64,000 bases of DNA from Gammaproteobacteria bacterium UBA2679 (GCA_002354735.1 DEMD01000007.1:336161-400160); one strand, 5' to 3'. Counted from the stretch's first letter, positions 28,318-38,728 are shown. The notes: generated by a model not told the origin, from the letters alone. Numbers and translations: made by a program.

Positions 28318-28587
28318 TCAGCTTCTCCTGCCATTACTGATAATCGCCTCAATCAAGGCATCCCTGTCGTTGCCAGATACCTGAATATTGAGGGAATCTG
28401 CGTGTGACTGCAGTTCTTCGTCGGTCCAGCTCTCAAGTTCAGGCTTAGCATACCCGCCCTTTCCTGGCGCCTGTGTCGACGGCTGTTCCCTCGCAGTGAA
28501 TTCACTGGTGAAATTCTTACCCTGCTGCTGCTTGGTCTGTTGATTGTTTGACTTGATGAAATCCTGTTTCACAGTTTTCGTCACCAT
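28318..28587 (-). CDS. Small protein with SAP/HeH-like C-terminal motif
   Basis: 89 residues, not recognised as a named gene. The first half is polar and Gln/Lys rich, probably disordered (KSNNQQTKQQQ). The last ~38 residues read WTDEELQSHADSLNIQV and then a polar turn and ALIEAIISN, the helix-turn-helix spacing of SAP/HeH/Rho-N-like nucleic-acid-binding motifs. An AAGGAG ribosome site precedes the ATG, so translation is probably efficient. The leader contains strong nested inverted repeats. It may be a small DNA- or RNA-binding protein; this is inference from the motif only. Confidence 0.65.
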   Translation of the reverse strand: MVTKTVKQDFIKSNNQQTKQQQGKNFTSEFTAREQPSTQAPGKGGYAKPELESWTDEELQSHADSLNIQVSGNDRDALIEAIISNGRRS

Positions 28588-28599
28588 GAGCGGTCTCCT

Positions 28600-28666
28600 T
28601 ATTATGCTGAATATCGTAGAGGCTGACGATCACGTCGCCTCTACAGTTGTTTAGCCCTGCATAATA
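28600..28666. repeat. Nested inverted repeats in the leader of the SAP-like gene
   Basis: Inner hairpin 28616-28644: GTAGAGGC pairs with GCCTCTAC and, after one unpaired base, GACG with CGTC around a 4-base loop, 12 base pairs in all. Outer arms TATTATGC (28600-28607) and GCATAATA (28659-28666) are perfect 8-base complements. The outer arm nearest the gene abuts the AAGGAG ribosome site, so folding could affect translation; alternatively TATTAT in the distal arm may be a -10 box and the repeat an operator. Confidence 0.5.
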
Positions 28667-28774
28667 TGAGCCAACGATTCGACCGAGCCTCCCTGCCAAA
28701 TAACGAGGGGCCCCACATAGGCTTGCAAACACGAAGGTGCTCGCACGGGAATTGCTTGTAAATGAGCTCGCACC

Positions 28775-29674
28775 ATGACTGACGCGAATGTCGCGTCTGG
28801 ACAGTTCATCGAAACGGAGAAGCAAGTGAGCGAAACAGTGGCCCTGGAAAGGCAAGAAAACCTGATAACGAGCCGGCACCTGAACATACCGGCAATTGGC
28901 TTTGGCACTTGGCAGCTAGAGGGCTCCGATGCTGAGAAGGCTGTGGCAACCGCGCTGGAGGCTGGTTATACCCATATCGACACCGCGCAGATCTACGGAA
29001 ACGAGAAGCAGGTTGGCACGGCGCTCGCGAAATCCGGTGTCGAGAGATCCAGTATTTTCCTGACAACGAAAATCTGGATCGACAACTTCGGCCCTTCCAG
29101 CTTCCATGAATCACTGCAGAAGAGCTTGGAAAAATTACAAACTGACTACGTTGATTTGTTATTGCTGCATTGGCCCAACGAAGATGCAGATATGGAACTG
29201 ACGTTCAAGGCTTTGAATGACGCCCATCGTGAGGGGCTCGCCAAACACATCGGGGTCAGCAACTTCACGAAGGCATGGCTAGGCGATGCACTCAAGGCGA
29301 TTGAAGCACCTATAGCCAACAACCAGATCGAGCTGCACCCCTTCCTTGATCAGTCCGCCTTGATCAAGGAATGCAAAGCCAAGGACGTGGTCATCACCGC
29401 CTATTCACCGCTCGCTCGAGGAAAGGTATTAGAGGACGAGACTATCGCCGGGATTGCGCGGAAGCACGGCAAGTCAGCTGCTCAGGTGTCGCTGCGATGG
29501 TTGAATCAGAATGGTATCGTGGCCATTCCGAAGGGTTCCAGTGCGAAGCATATCAAGGACAATATGGATATTTTCGATTTCGAGCTTGATAAAGATGAGA
29601 TGGCAGCGATAGACAGTCTTGGCAAGCGAAGCGGACGACTCATAGACCCAGAGTTTGCACCCAAGTGGGACTAG
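28775..29674 (+). CDS. Aldo/keto reductase (2,5-diketo-D-gluconate reductase-like)
   Basis: 299 residues, TIM-barrel NADPH-dependent oxidoreductase. The catalytic tetrad is visible: Asp and Tyr in HIDTAQIYGNE, Lys in FLTTKIW, His in LLLLHWPNE; the cofactor region VAIPKGSSAKHIKDN is also present. Closest in outline to DkgB/YafB-type reductases of small aldehydes and ketones; true substrate unknown. The start is ambiguous: the ATG at 28775 gives a ~30-residue extension and has a weak ribosome site, whereas a GTG at 28826 has GGAGA 5 bases upstream. It is monocistronic and convergent with the 29726 gene. Confidence 0.88.
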   Translation: MTDANVASGQFIETEKQVSETVALERQENLITSRHLNIPAIGFGTWQLEGSDAEKAVATALEAGYTHIDTAQIYGNEKQVGTALAKSGVERSSIFLTTKIWIDNFGPSSFHESLQKSLEKLQTDYVDLLLLHWPNEDADMELTFKALNDAHREGLAKHIGVSNFTKAWLGDALKAIEAPIANNQIELHPFLDQSALIKECKAKDVVITAYSPLARGKVLEDETIAGIARKHGKSAAQVSLRWLNQNGIVAIPKGSSAKHIKDNMDIFDFELDKDEMAAIDSLGKRSGRLIDPEFAPKWD

Positions 29675-29725
29675 AGCAGTCGCGCAGTCGGTTCAGATGC
29701 CGTATGTCTACGTAGGCTCCGCTGC

Positions 29726-30160
29726 TCAGTGATAACCAGAGGAATCGAGATATCGCTGGGCAGCGTTATGGCGCTTCCTTGCGGTATCTGCTGACTTGGC
29801 GGCGTCCTGTTGTCGCGATTGGATGGCGGCCAGGAGCAGCGAAAACTGCTCGGCCAGTGTCGATAGCGACTTATAAGCTGCTTGATAAGCCTCAGAATTG
29901 CGCACCTCAACAGCGGACTCGTGAGCCTCCTGGACCGCAACCACGGCAGCGAATCGAGCCACTACCGTGTTGATCGCTTCATCAAGATCCCCGACAACAG
30001 CCGTAAGCTGATCATCTTCGCCCTGGCCATTCGTGGCCTTGTCGACGCCAAGCCCCTGACTCCGGACCATCGTCTCCAAAATCACGTCGATTCTCTGAGC
30101 CAGTGCCAGGAACTGTTTCGACAGATCTTGAATAGCTGACTCAAAGTTCGACATCATCAT
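29726..30160 (-). CDS. Hypothetical coiled-coil protein downstream of oadB
   Basis: 144 residues, not recognised. Almost wholly alpha-helical, with Ala/Gln/Ser-rich heptads (NFESAIQDLSKQFLALAQRI; LDEAINTVVARFAAVVAVQ; LSTLAEQFSLLLAAIQSRQQ); no cysteine, signal or membrane segment. It begins one base after the oadB stop (three ATGs in a row, 30160, 30157 and 30154), with GGGA in the oadB end as ribosome site, so it is probably translated from the oadGAB transcript. Its function, and whether it serves the decarboxylase, is unknown. Confidence 0.65.
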   Translation of the reverse strand: MMMSNFESAIQDLSKQFLALAQRIDVILETMVRSQGLGVDKATNGQGEDDQLTAVVGDLDEAINTVVARFAAVVAVQEAHESAVEVRNSEAYQAAYKSLSTLAEQFSLLLAAIQSRQQDAAKSADTARKRHNAAQRYLDSSGYH

Positions 30161-30161
30161 T

Positions 30162-31496
30162 TCATCCCAGGAACTTGATCATGATACCGGCCGCAACGGC
30201 CGAACCAATTACGCCCGCAACGTTAGGCCCCATGGCATGCATGAGCAGGAAGTTCTGCGGGTTGGCTTCAAGGCCGACCTTATTGGACACCCTCGCTGCC
30301 ATTGGTACCGCCGAAACACCAGCCGAGCCGATCAACGGATTGATGGGGTCCTTGGTGAAGCGGTTGAGCGCTTTTGCCATCAGCACGCCAGATGCAGTGC
30401 CGACGCAGAACGCAGCCATACCCAATATCATGATACCGAGGGTTTGCAGATCGAGAAACTTGTCGGCAGAGAGCTTGCTGCCTACCGCAAGACCCAGAAC
30501 GATCGTCACGATATTGATAAGCGCATTCTGCGCCGTATCGTTCAGACGTTCTACCACGCCACACTCGCGGAACAGGTTGCCGAGACAGAACATACCGAGC
30601 AGCGGGGCTGCATCGGGCAGGAAGAGCGCGACCAGAACCAGCAACAGAATCGGGAAGACGATCTTCTCCTGCTGTGAGACCGGACGCAGCTGATCCATTT
30701 TGATCTTGCGCTCTTCAGGTGTCGTCAACCATTTCATAATGGGCGGCTGGATTAGCGGCACCAGCGCCATATAGGAATATGCTGCAACGGCAATGGCACC
30801 CAGCAGGTGTGGTGCGAGCATCGTCGCAACATAGATGGATGTTGGACCGTCGGCACCACCGATGATGCCTATTGCAGCGGCCTCCTTCATCGAGAAGTCC
30901 ATGGCGCCAGACATCGTCAGAGCGACAGCGCCCAATACCGTACCAAATATACCAAACTGTGCAGCGGCGCCGAGCAGCAGAGTCTTTGGATTGGCGAGCA
31001 GCGGGCCAAAGTCGGTCATTGCACCAACGCCCATGAATATGAGCAGAGGCGCAACACCGGTTTCGATAGCGACCTTGAAGAACAGGTTCAGAATTCCACT
31101 GGTATACCCGAGGTCCGATGCAAGTATCGTCAGCGCTCTGTAGGTTTCTGCATCTGCAGTCTTATAGCCCTCATAGAGGGCATCGCGAACCGCATCCACC
31201 GGCACACTGGCACCGTCGGCGAGAAGCAGCAAATTGATGCCCAGAACATTGGCAATCTGTTCCAGCTGCACCAACGAGCCCAGATGTATCGCGTTTTCTA
31301 CTGCGGACATAGCGAGCCCTGCCTCAGGGATGTTCGCCATCAATCCGCCGAAGCCGATTGGAACGAGCAATAAGGGCTCAAAGCCTTTTCTGATCGCAAG
31401 GAACAGTAATAACAGGCAGATGCCAATCATTACTATCTGCCCAAATTCCAGATTATAAAATCCGCTTCCGTAGAAGAGTTTAGAAAGACCGTCCAT
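30162..31496 (-). CDS. oadB: Oxaloacetate decarboxylase beta subunit, sodium pump
   Basis: 444 residues, polytopic inner-membrane protein. The conserved [15 protein letters not shown] carries the Asp implicated in Na+ binding and carboxybiotin decarboxylation, and [19 protein letters not shown] is the other family hallmark. It couples decarboxylation of carboxybiotin on OadA to Na+ export. Some ten hydrophobic segments are visible. It lies 13 bases after oadA. Methylmalonyl-CoA or glutaconyl-CoA decarboxylase beta subunits are homologous, but the OadA partner and OadG next door favour oxaloacetate. Confidence 0.95.
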   Translation of the reverse strand: MDGLSKLFYGSGFYNLEFGQIVMIGICLLLLFLAIRKGFEPLLLVPIGFGGLMANIPEAGLAMSAVENAIHLGSLVQLEQIANVLGINLLLLADGASVPVDAVRDALYEGYKTADAETYRALTILASDLGYTSGILNLFFKVAIETGVAPLLIFMGVGAMTDFGPLLANPKTLLLGAAAQFGIFGTVLGAVALTMSGAMDFSMKEAAAIGIIGGADGPTSIYVATMLAPHLLGAIAVAAYSYMALVPLIQPPIMKWLTTPEERKIKMDQLRPVSQQEKIVFPILLLVLVALFLPDAAPLLGMFCLGNLFRECGVVERLNDTAQNALINIVTIVLGLAVGSKLSADKFLDLQTLGIMILGMAAFCVGTASGVLMAKALNRFTKDPINPLIGSAGVSAVPMAARVSNKVGLEANPQNFLLMHAMGPNVAGVIGSAVAAGIMIKFLG

Positions 31497-31509
31497 TTAA
31501 AGCGTGCTC

Positions 31510-33321
31510 CTAGGCCAGGTTCAGAAGAGTCTGACCAACGACGACAGCATCGCCTGGTTTGACTTCGAAGTTCACAACCGTACCGGCTTTGAACGCCCTG
31601 ACCTCGGTTTCCATCTTCATGGCTTCGAGTATCAGCAGCAGATCGCCTTCCTGGACCTGCTCACCTGGTTTCGCAATCAAACGCACAATCGTTCCACCGA
31701 GCGGCGATCCAATCGGCTCGCCGCCACTGACTGGGGCAGGTGCGGGTGCGGCTGCTTGACCCGAAGACTGACCTGAAGACTGACCTGAAGACTGACCGCC
31801 AAGAGACGCCAGCTTTTCGATATCGCCACCGTCATTGACCTGCACGACATATGACTGGCCATTCACTTCGACGGTGTAAACGTTGGAAGCGTTGGACGGC
31901 TCTGATGCTGCCGTTGTTTCAGTACCATCTGGCACCGGCTCAAAAGCACTCGCATCACCTCGATTCTCGAGGAACTTCAGCCCGACCTGAGGAAACAGTG
32001 CATAGGTCAGGACATCGTCGATCTTATCATCGGCCAGTTTGATATTCTTCTCGGACGCAAGCTTGCTGAGCTCCTGCGTCAGCTTGTCCATTTCGTCCTC
32101 GATGTTGTCGGCAGGACGACAGGTAATCGGCTGTGCACCCTCAAGAACCCGCTGTTGTAACTCGGCATTGAACGGTGCTGGTGCAGCACCATATTCGCCC
32201 TTGAGTACACCGGCCGTTTCCTTGGAAATCGACTTGTATCGCTCGCCCGTCATGATGTTCAGAACCGCCTGTGTGCCAACGATCTGCGAAGTCGGTGTAA
32301 CCAGCGGTATGAAACCAAGGTCCTCTCGCACCCGAGGGATCTCGGCGAGCACTTCATCGAACCTGTCGAGGGCGCCCTGCTCTTTGAGCTGGCCTTCCAT
32401 GTTGGTCAGCATGCCACCAGGAACCTGGGCCACGAGAATCCTGGAATCCACCCCGCGCAGAGAGCCTTCGAACTTGGCGTATTTCTTTCGAACCTCGCGG
32501 AAGTAGGCAGCAATCTCTTCAAGCAGATGGATATCAAGTCCGGTGTCGCGATCGGTCCCCTCAAGAATGGCAACCACTGCTTCTGTCGGCGAGTGTCCAT
32601 AGGTCATGCTCATGGACGAGATAGCGGTATCGACATTGTCTATGCCTGCCTCGGCGGCCTTGAGCGCTGTTGCAGTGGACATGCCGGTGGTGGCGTGACA
32701 CTGCATGTGAATGGGCACCTTGAGTGTGTTCTTCAGTTTGGTGACCAGTTCAAAGGCGTCATAAGGCTTGAGCAAGCCAGCCATATCTTTGATCGCGATG
32801 GAATCAGCGCCCATGGACTCGATGGTCTTTGCCAGGTCGACCCACATATCGATCGTATGAACCGGGCTCACAGTATAAGAGATGGTACCTTGGGCATGCT
32901 TGCCCACTTCGAGCACGGCTTTGATGGCGGTTTCAAGATTGCGGGGATCATTCATGGCGTCGAAGATGCGGAAAACATCTATACCATTTACGGCGGCCCT
33001 TTCGACGAACTTGCGAACCACATCATCTGCATAATGTCTGTAGCCGAGCAGGTTCTGGCCACGTAAGAGCATTTGCTGAGGCGTTTTCGGCATCGCTTTC
33101 TTCAGCTCACGGATACGGTGCCATGGGTCCTCGCCAAGATAGCGAATGCAACTGTCGAAGGTTGCGCCGCCCCAGGATTCTAGTGACCAGAAGCCAACTT
33201 GATCGAGCTTGCTGGCAATGGGCAACATGTCGTCAAGCCGCATTCGCGTAGCCAGCAGTGACTGGTGGGCGTCGCGAAGTACGACATCGGTTATCCCCAG
33301 GGGTTTCTTGGTTTGAGCCAT
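31510..33321 (-). CDS. oadA: Oxaloacetate decarboxylase alpha subunit (biotin-containing)
   Basis: 603 residues. The carboxyltransferase TIM barrel occupies residues ~5-290 ([16 protein letters not shown], metal-binding [10 protein letters not shown]), a conserved PYC/OadA domain follows to ~450, then a flexible linker and the C-terminal biotinyl domain with [10 protein letters not shown] (biotin on the Lys). It transfers the carboxyl of oxaloacetate to biotin. The linker contains a GQSS repeat encoded by 12-base repeats. The ATG at 33321 with CAGGA 8 bases upstream is preferred to one at 33342 with no ribosome site. Confidence 0.95.
   Translation of the reverse strand: MAQTKKPLGITDVVLRDAHQSLLATRMRLDDMLPIASKLDQVGFWSLESWGGATFDSCIRYLGEDPWHRIRELKKAMPKTPQQMLLRGQNLLGYRHYADDVVRKFVERAAVNGIDVFRIFDAMNDPRNLETAIKAVLEVGKHAQGTISYTVSPVHTIDMWVDLAKTIESMGADSIAIKDMAGLLKPYDAFELVTKLKNTLKVPIHMQCHATTGMSTATALKAAEAGIDNVDTAISSMSMTYGHSPTEAVVAILEGTDRDTGLDIHLLEEIAAYFREVRKKYAKFEGSLRGVDSRILVAQVPGGMLTNMEGQLKEQGALDRFDEVLAEIPRVREDLGFIPLVTPTSQIVGTQAVLNIMTGERYKSISKETAGVLKGEYGAAPAPFNAELQQRVLEGAQPITCRPADNIEDEMDKLTQELSKLASEKNIKLADDKIDDVLTYALFPQVGLKFLENRGDASAFEPVPDGTETTAASEPSNASNVYTVEVNGQSYVVQVNDGGDIEKLASLGGQSSGQSSGQSSGQAAAPAPAPVSGGEPIGSPLGGTIVRLIAKPGEQVQEGDLLLILEAMKMETEVRAFKAGTVVNFEVKPGDAVVVGQTLLNLA
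31763..31797. repeat. 12-base tandem repeat in the OadA linker
   Basis: GAAGACTGACCT occurs at 31763-31774 and 31775-31786, with 11 of the 12 bases again at 31787-31797. On the coding strand this gives SSGQ repeats between the carboxyltransferase and biotinyl domains, so copy changes alter linker length without a frameshift. Confidence 0.85.
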
Positions 33322-33403
33322 GGTTGAGTCCTGCGTTTCCATTTCAAATTGTGTTGAGCTGGTGAGTCCCTTATTGATCCACTGTGCATGAACCAGTTTC
33401 GCA

Positions 33404-33661
33404 TCAAGACCGACGCCGGGCCCTGTGCTGTTTTATTGCGGCAGATATTGCGGCCTTCAGTTGAGGGTCGCTATCCTGAGCCGGGGCGTTGCCCTGTTGG
33501 ACCGACGAAAGTTTCGGGGCGGTGGCTACCACTGGCGGCTGATAATGCATGATGATCTTGGACATGAGGCTTGTTAGCACCACGAGCAAGGCAAGGAATG
33601 CGAACACAAAGCCCATGCCTATGAACATGAGGTTCAAGGCCTGAAAAAATAGATCCATCAT
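33404..33661 (-). CDS. oadG: Oxaloacetate decarboxylase gamma subunit
   Basis: 85 residues with one N-terminal membrane helix ([19 protein letters not shown]) and a polar C-terminal tail ending in basic residues; this matches OadG, which holds OadA to OadB. Small size and low conservation make it recognisable mainly by its position directly before oadA. AAGGA lies 9 bases before the ATG. Confidence 0.85.
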   Translation of the reverse strand: MMDLFFQALNLMFIGMGFVFAFLALLVVLTSLMSKIIMHYQPPVVATAPKLSSVQQGNAPAQDSDPQLKAAISAAIKQHRARRRS

Positions 33662-33769
33662 AGCTTGGCGTCCTTAAGGCTTTAGCAGATTTCGATGTGC
33701 TGATGGCCTGGCAGGCATGCAGGATGCAAAAGCATCGCCCACGCAAAACCCGGCGAAAAAAATCGCGTC

Positions 33770-33798
33770 AATGTACCCAAAAATGGGATGGGGTGCAA
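33770..33798 (-). promoter_or_regulatory. Possible promoter for oadGAB
   Basis: On the minus strand TTGCAC and TACATT lie 17 bases apart, ~110 bases before oadG. Each box is a partial match (3/6 and 4/6). The rest of the 281-base gap 33662-33942 holds only short inverted repeats and no coding sequence that I can support. Confidence 0.25.
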
Positions 33799-33913
33799 TC
33801 CAGCGTTATGTTCCCTACCCACAAGACTCTCCATTCGTTCCGGATGTATGAGCTCGAATACGCTGAGGCCAGCGCAGGCAGGATCGATATTAAGAATGAC
33901 CGCTGCAGACCGA

Positions 33914-33934
33914 TTGATCGCAGCAAAAGATCAA
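33914..33934. repeat. Hairpin just 3' of tRNA-Arg
   Basis: TTGATC and GATCAA form a 6-bp stem with a 9-base loop, 9 bases beyond the tRNA 3' end in the direction of transcription. There is no T-run, so it could be a processing signal or a weak terminator for the tRNA transcript. Confidence 0.3.
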
Positions 33935-33942
33935 AGAAGAAG

Positions 33943-34019
33943 TGGCGCGCTCGGGAGGATTCGAACCTCCGACCGCCTGGTTCGTAGCCAGGTACTCTAT
34001 CCAGCTGAGCTACGAGCGC
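33943..34019 (-). tRNA. tRNA-Arg (anticodon ACG)
   Basis: A 77-base cloverleaf can be drawn by hand: acceptor GCGCTCG/CGAGCGC, D arm GCTC/GAGT, anticodon stem CCTGG/CCAGG with loop CTACGAA (anticodon ACG, read after A-to-I editing by TadA deaminase), T arm GGAGG-TTCGAAT-CCTCC, discriminator G and encoded CCA. Confidence 0.97.
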
Positions 34020-34098
34020 GCATAAAAATTGACTCAGTTCCTTACTAACCACCTGGCTATTCAACCAGGCTCTACAACACCACCAGAACTGACGTCAC

Positions 34099-34190
<92 letters not shown>

Positions 34191-34324
34191 AGAAGGCGCG
34201 TATGTTACCACAATGAATTGAAAAGGCTAGGGCAAATCGGCCAAGAATTTACAAAAGAGTAGGAGAAAGTGAAGCGAGACCGATGCAGACACTTAAAGCG
34301 TCCGCTAGACACGCCTCACGCTGC

Positions 34325-34528
34325 TCAGGAGTTGCCAAATTCCGGTGCGTCGTCCGAAGCTGATTTCTCCTGCTGGATCCGCTGGTAGATCTCTTCTCGG
34401 TGCACAGCCACTTCCTTGGGCGCATTGACGCCGATCCGGACCTGGTTACCCTTGACCCCGAGCACTGTCACCGTGACCTCATCACCTACCATTAAAGTTT
34501 CGCCCACTCTCCGGGTCAAAATAAGCAT
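34325..34528 (-). CDS. csrA: Carbon storage regulator CsrA/RsmA
   Basis: 67 residues: [16 protein letters not shown], then [19 protein letters not shown] and [10 protein letters not shown], an essentially canonical CsrA. It is a dimeric RNA-binding protein that represses translation by covering GGA motifs near ribosome sites and controls motility, biofilm and carbon flow. A strong AAGGAGAG ribosome site precedes it. The 203-base leader contains a putative promoter overlapping the end of lysC. Confidence 0.98.
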   Translation of the reverse strand: MLILTRRVGETLMVGDEVTVTVLGVKGNQVRIGVNAPKEVAVHREEIYQRIQQEKSASDDAPEFGNS

Positions 34529-34706
34529 ACATACTCTCCTTATATCCGTCTCTTACGATCCATAGTTCCAGCGCTACCGAGCGCCTTCATTTTTTATGCT
34601 TGTTTTAAAAACCACGTTACGGATTGCAATGGCGGTTTTTACTGCACACGAATGCTAACTTACGGCGAAATCGCCTCTAACGACTTTCCCAACCTAATAC
34701 TACTTT

Positions 34707-34735
34707 AATACAGCATGCGTGGGCGAACCTGTCAA
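34707..34735 (-). promoter_or_regulatory. Candidate csrA promoter overlapping the lysC stop
   Basis: On the minus strand a perfect TTGACA (34735-34730), whose TGA is the lysC stop codon, is followed after 17 bases by TGTATT (4/6). It would give csrA a ~170-base leader. Additional promoters nearer csrA are possible. Confidence 0.45.
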
Positions 34736-35982
34736 CGAGCCTCTGACAGCTCGAAGGCACTGTGCAACGCGCGAACAGCCAGTTCGAGATACTTTTCATC
34801 CACTACGACCGACACCTTGATTTCGGATGTGGAAATCATCTGGATGTTGATCCCTTCCTTGTAGAGCGCATCGAACATCTTGCTGGCTACACCCGCATGC
34901 GAACGCATGCCAACACCGACAATTGAAACCTTTGCGATCTTCTTGTTGCCACGAACTGCCTTGGCTTCAAGCGAGCCCTTCAGGCCCTCAAGAATGCCCA
35001 GCGCCTTCTCATAGTCGTTGCGATGTACTGTAAAGGTGAAGTCAGTCTTCTGATCGTCGCCGACGTTTTGGACAATCATGTCGACTTCGACATTGGCTTC
35101 ACTGATCGGCGTCAGGATTCTCGCGGCTACGCCAGGAATATCGGGCACTCCTGTCAGCGTCAGCTTTGCTTCGTCGCGGTTGAATGCTATGCCTGATACG
35201 ACTGGCTGTTCCATGCTTTCTCCATCTTTTCGTATTTTCTTTTCTACAGGGCCATCAGTGGTGATCAGGGTACCCGGACCTTCTTCAAAGCTCGACAGCA
35301 CTCTGAGCGGCACATTGTACTTCCCGGCAAACTCGACTGCACGAATCTGCAGCACCTTGGAGCCGAGGCTCGCCATCTCCAGCATTTCCTCGAAGGTGAT
35401 GCTGTTCAGACGTCTTGCCGAATCGACGACTCTTGGATCGGTTGTGTAAACACCATCCACATCAGTATAGATGTGGCACTCATCCGCATCGAGCGCCGCT
35501 GCCAATGCTACGCCGGTCGTATCGCTACCACCACGGCCAAGCGTAGTGATATTGCCCTGCTCATCCACACCCTGGAAACCAGCGACGATGACCACATTGC
35601 CGCGCGCGAGATCAGCACGAATGGCTGCATCGTCGATCGAAAGAATGCGGGCTTTGCTATAAGCGTTATCAGTGAGGATTCTTACCTGGGAACCGGTATA
35701 GGAGCGCGCGTTAACGCCTATCTTTTGCAGCGCCATCGCGAGCAAGGCTATCGTCACCTGCTCACCCGTGGAGAGCAGCACGTCGAGCTCACGCTCCGAA
35801 GGCCGTTCGTTGAGCTCCTGCGCCAGGCCGATAAGCCGGTTGGTCTCGCCCGACATTGCCGAGACGACGACGACGAGATCATGACCCTCTTGTCGGCACC
35901 GCTGTATTTTTTCGGCGACTTTGGCAATCCGCTCTACGGTGCCGACCGAAGTCCCACCGTATTTATGTACATATAAACCCAT
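34732..35982 (-). CDS. lysC: Aspartate kinase
   Basis: 416 residues, first enzyme of the Lys/Thr/Met branch: phosphorylates aspartate. The kinase domain begins VHKYGGTSVGTVERI and includes TTLGRGGSDTTGVALAAAL; two ACT domains (about 270-405) end with VSIVGVGMRSHAGVASKMF, the allosteric site for lysine/threonine. Monofunctional (no homoserine dehydrogenase). It lies 64 bases after alaS and directly upstream of csrA, a conserved order in Pseudomonas relatives. Confidence 0.97.
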   Translation of the reverse strand: MGLYVHKYGGTSVGTVERIAKVAEKIQRCRQEGHDLVVVVSAMSGETNRLIGLAQELNERPSERELDVLLSTGEQVTIALLAMALQKIGVNARSYTGSQVRILTDNAYSKARILSIDDAAIRADLARGNVVIVAGFQGVDEQGNITTLGRGGSDTTGVALAAALDADECHIYTDVDGVYTTDPRVVDSARRLNSITFEEMLEMASLGSKVLQIRAVEFAGKYNVPLRVLSSFEEGPGTLITTDGPVEKKIRKDGESMEQPVVSGIAFNRDEAKLTLTGVPDIPGVAARILTPISEANVEVDMIVQNVGDDQKTDFTFTVHRNDYEKALGILEGLKGSLEAKAVRGNKKIAKVSIVGVGMRSHAGVASKMFDALYKEGINIQMISTSEIKVSVVVDEKYLELAVRALHSAFELSEAR

Positions 35983-36046
35983 TGCTGATAGTTACCTGAG
36001 CTGATAGTGAATGAAAGTAGATCGAAGCTGCGACCCTTGCCAATAT

Positions 36047-38728
36047 TTATTCAGGCAATTGCTGTTTCAGCCAGGCTTCGACTGCCCCGTACGCTTCGTT
36101 CAGTTTCGAAATTTCGCCGCCGCCGCCCTGGGCCATGTCTGGCCGACCGCCGCCCTTGCCACCCATCACTGCCGTCATCTGCTTGATGATGTCACCGGCT
36201 TTTATAGTCGCGCTGAGCGACTTGGTCACACCGGCGACAAGCGCGATAGCACCGTCGTCTTCAGCGGCGAGGACGACCACGCCCTGCCCCAACTTGTTCT
36301 TGAGCTGATCGGCAGTTTCCATGAGCGTCTTGCGATCGGCTCCGTCTATGGAAGCCATGAGATAACTGATGTCGCCAAGCTTCTTTGCCTGAGACAATAG
36401 ATCATCACCGGCTTGCGAGGCAGCTTGAGACTTCAGCTGGCTGAGCTGTTTTTCCAGTGCCTTCTGGCGTTCGATGTAACTCGCGAGCTGCTCACTGACC
36501 TTGTCCGGCGTCGTTTTCAGAAGACCTGCAGCAGTCTTGAGACCTGCTAGCGCTTCCGCGGCATAACGATCGGCCCCTGCGCCAGTCACGGCTTCGACTC
36601 GTCTCACACCGGAGGCAATCGCCGACTCGCTGGTGATGATCAAGTGGCCAATATCGCCTGTTCGACGGACGTGCGTCCCGCCGCAGAGCTCGATACTGAA
36701 AGGTGCGCCGTGTTCATCGGTTTCACCCATTTCCAGCACACGCACCTGTTCACCATACTTTTCACCGAAGAGCGCCATGGCGCCTCTGCTTCGAGCAGCT
36801 GCGATGGACATTTCCTCAGTATGAACCGGCGTATTGGCACGAATCTGGTTATTGACCAGGTGACTCACTGCTGCCAGCTCTTCTTCACTGATCGACTCGA
36901 AGTGAGTGAAGTCGAAACGCAGGCGCTCGGAGTTGACCAGCGAACCCTTCTGCTGAACATGCTCACCTAGCACTTTGCGCAGGGCAGCATGAAGAAGATG
37001 GGTAGCCGAGTGATTCGCTGCTGTGGCGCTTCGCAGACTTCCATCGACGCGGGCGTTAATGACAGAATCGACACGAAACGCACCTTTCAGAACGACACCC
37101 AGGTGCAGCACGCTATCCTGCAGCTTGCGGGTGTCTCGAACCTCAAACAGCGAACCGTCACTGCTTTCAATGAAGCCGCAGTCACCGATCTGGCCGCCCG
37201 ATTCGCTATAGAACGGTGTCTGATCGAGAACGACCTGAAGCTCGCAGTCGGTATCTGCATCTGCAACGCTGATGCGTTCGCCATCACAGATGATTGCCTT
37301 GATGCTGGCCTGCGACTGCAGCGATTCATAGCCGACGAAGCTCGTCGCCTCACCCTCAACGGCTGCTGAGTAGTCGGTGTTGAACGAGCTTGCAGCCCGC
37401 GCTCGCTGCCGCTGCACTTCCATTTCTTCTTCGAAGCCAGCCTTGTCCAGCTCAAGTCCCCTCTCTCTGGCGATATCATTCGTCAGATCAAACGGAAAGC
37501 CGTAGGTGTCATAAAGCGTAAAGACTGTCTTGCCCGGGATGACCTTGGATTCCAGGCGCTCTATCTCGCCTTCGAGCAGACGCAAGCCCTTGTCCAGCGT
37601 GCGGCTGAACTGAGCCTCTTCGTTGGCGAGTATTCGACTGATCATTTCTTCGCCACGCTGCAGCTCCGGGTAAGCGGCACCCATCTCGAGCACCAGCGGT
37701 TTCACCAGACGAGAGAAGAAGCCTTCGGAGAAGCCAAGTTTATGTCCGTGCCTGACGGCGCGGCGAATGATGCGACGCAGGACGAAACCACGATTTTCAT
37801 TGGACGGCGTGATGCCATCGGCGATCAAAAACGCACAGGAGCGAATGTGGTCGGCGATAACACGCATCGACGCGACACCAATCAGCTCTTCCACCGTACT
37901 GGTGATGCCATTATTTTCCTGCTTCAGCAACCGGGCAGCCGCCGTGAGCAGGTTAACGAAGAGGTCGATCTCGTAATTCGAATGCACGTGCTGAAGCACC
38001 GCCGCGACCCGCTCGAGCCCCATACCGGTATCGACCGAGGGCTTCGGCAGCGGCTCCATCGTGCCGTCGGCTTGTCGGTTGAACTGCATGAAAACGACGT
38101 TCCATATTTCTATGAAGCGGTCGCCATCTTCATCCGGACTGCCTGGCGGACCACCGGGTATGTCGGCACCATGATCATAAAAAACCTCAGTACAGGGGCC
38201 ACATGGGCCGGTATCGCCCATTTGCCAGAAGTTATCGGACTCGTATCGCCCACCCTTGTCGCCAATTCGAATGATCCGTGTCTCCGGCACACCTATCTTG
38301 TCGCGCCATATTGCGAAAGATTCGTCATCTTCAGAGTATACCGTGACCGTCAGGCGATCTGGGGACAGACCCAGCCACTCCCTGGAGGTCAGAAACTCCC
38401 AGGCAAAGGCGATGGCGTCTTCCTTGAAGTAGTCGCCGAAACTGAAATTGCCGAGCATTTCAAAAAAGGTGTGGTGGCGCGCGGTATAACCGACATTGTC
38501 CAGGTCATTATGCTTGCCACCGGCCCTGACGCATTTCTGCGCGCTGGCCGCACGGTTATACGACCGCTTCTCTCGGCCAAGGAATAGATCCTTGAACTGG
38601 TTCATGCCGGCGTTGGTGAACAGCAGAGTTGGATCCTCTGCTGGAACCAGAGAGCTGCTGCTGACGACTTCATGTTGCCTCGCAGCAAAATAATCGAGGA
38701 ACGACTGACGGAGTTCGGTAGTTTTCAT
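36047..38728 (-). CDS. alaS: Alanyl-tRNA synthetase
   Basis: 893 residues. Class II catalytic core at the N-terminus ([34 protein letters not shown]), the editing domain with zinc-type [13 protein letters not shown] and [13 protein letters not shown], and the C-Ala domain ending in [15 protein letters not shown]. It charges tRNA-Ala and clears Ser/Gly mischarging. The ATG at 38728 starts at the conserved [13 protein letters not shown]; further in-frame codons upstream are discounted. Slightly longer than E. coli AlaS. Confidence 0.97.
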   Translation of the reverse strand: MKTTELRQSFLDYFAARQHEVVSSSSLVPAEDPTLLFTNAGMNQFKDLFLGREKRSYNRAASAQKCVRAGGKHNDLDNVGYTARHHTFFEMLGNFSFGDYFKEDAIAFAWEFLTSREWLGLSPDRLTVTVYSEDDESFAIWRDKIGVPETRIIRIGDKGGRYESDNFWQMGDTGPCGPCTEVFYDHGADIPGGPPGSPDEDGDRFIEIWNVVFMQFNRQADGTMEPLPKPSVDTGMGLERVAAVLQHVHSNYEIDLFVNLLTAAARLLKQENNGITSTVEELIGVASMRVIADHIRSCAFLIADGITPSNENRGFVLRRIIRRAVRHGHKLGFSEGFFSRLVKPLVLEMGAAYPELQRGEEMISRILANEEAQFSRTLDKGLRLLEGEIERLESKVIPGKTVFTLYDTYGFPFDLTNDIARERGLELDKAGFEEEMEVQRQRARAASSFNTDYSAAVEGEATSFVGYESLQSQASIKAIICDGERISVADADTDCELQVVLDQTPFYSESGGQIGDCGFIESSDGSLFEVRDTRKLQDSVLHLGVVLKGAFRVDSVINARVDGSLRSATAANHSATHLLHAALRKVLGEHVQQKGSLVNSERLRFDFTHFESISEEELAAVSHLVNNQIRANTPVHTEEMSIAAARSRGAMALFGEKYGEQVRVLEMGETDEHGAPFSIELCGGTHVRRTGDIGHLIITSESAIASGVRRVEAVTGAGADRYAAEALAGLKTAAGLLKTTPDKVSEQLASYIERQKALEKQLSQLKSQAASQAGDDLLSQAKKLGDISYLMASIDGADRKTLMETADQLKNKLGQGVVVLAAEDDGAIALVAGVTKSLSATIKAGDIIKQMTAVMGGKGGGRPDMAQGGGGEISKLNEAYGAVEAWLKQQLPE

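Noticed and set aside
34493..34500. TAAAGTTT inside csrA as another sigma-28 -35 box
   Set aside because: No GCCGATAA-like -10 follows at 11 bases; it is csrA coding sequence.
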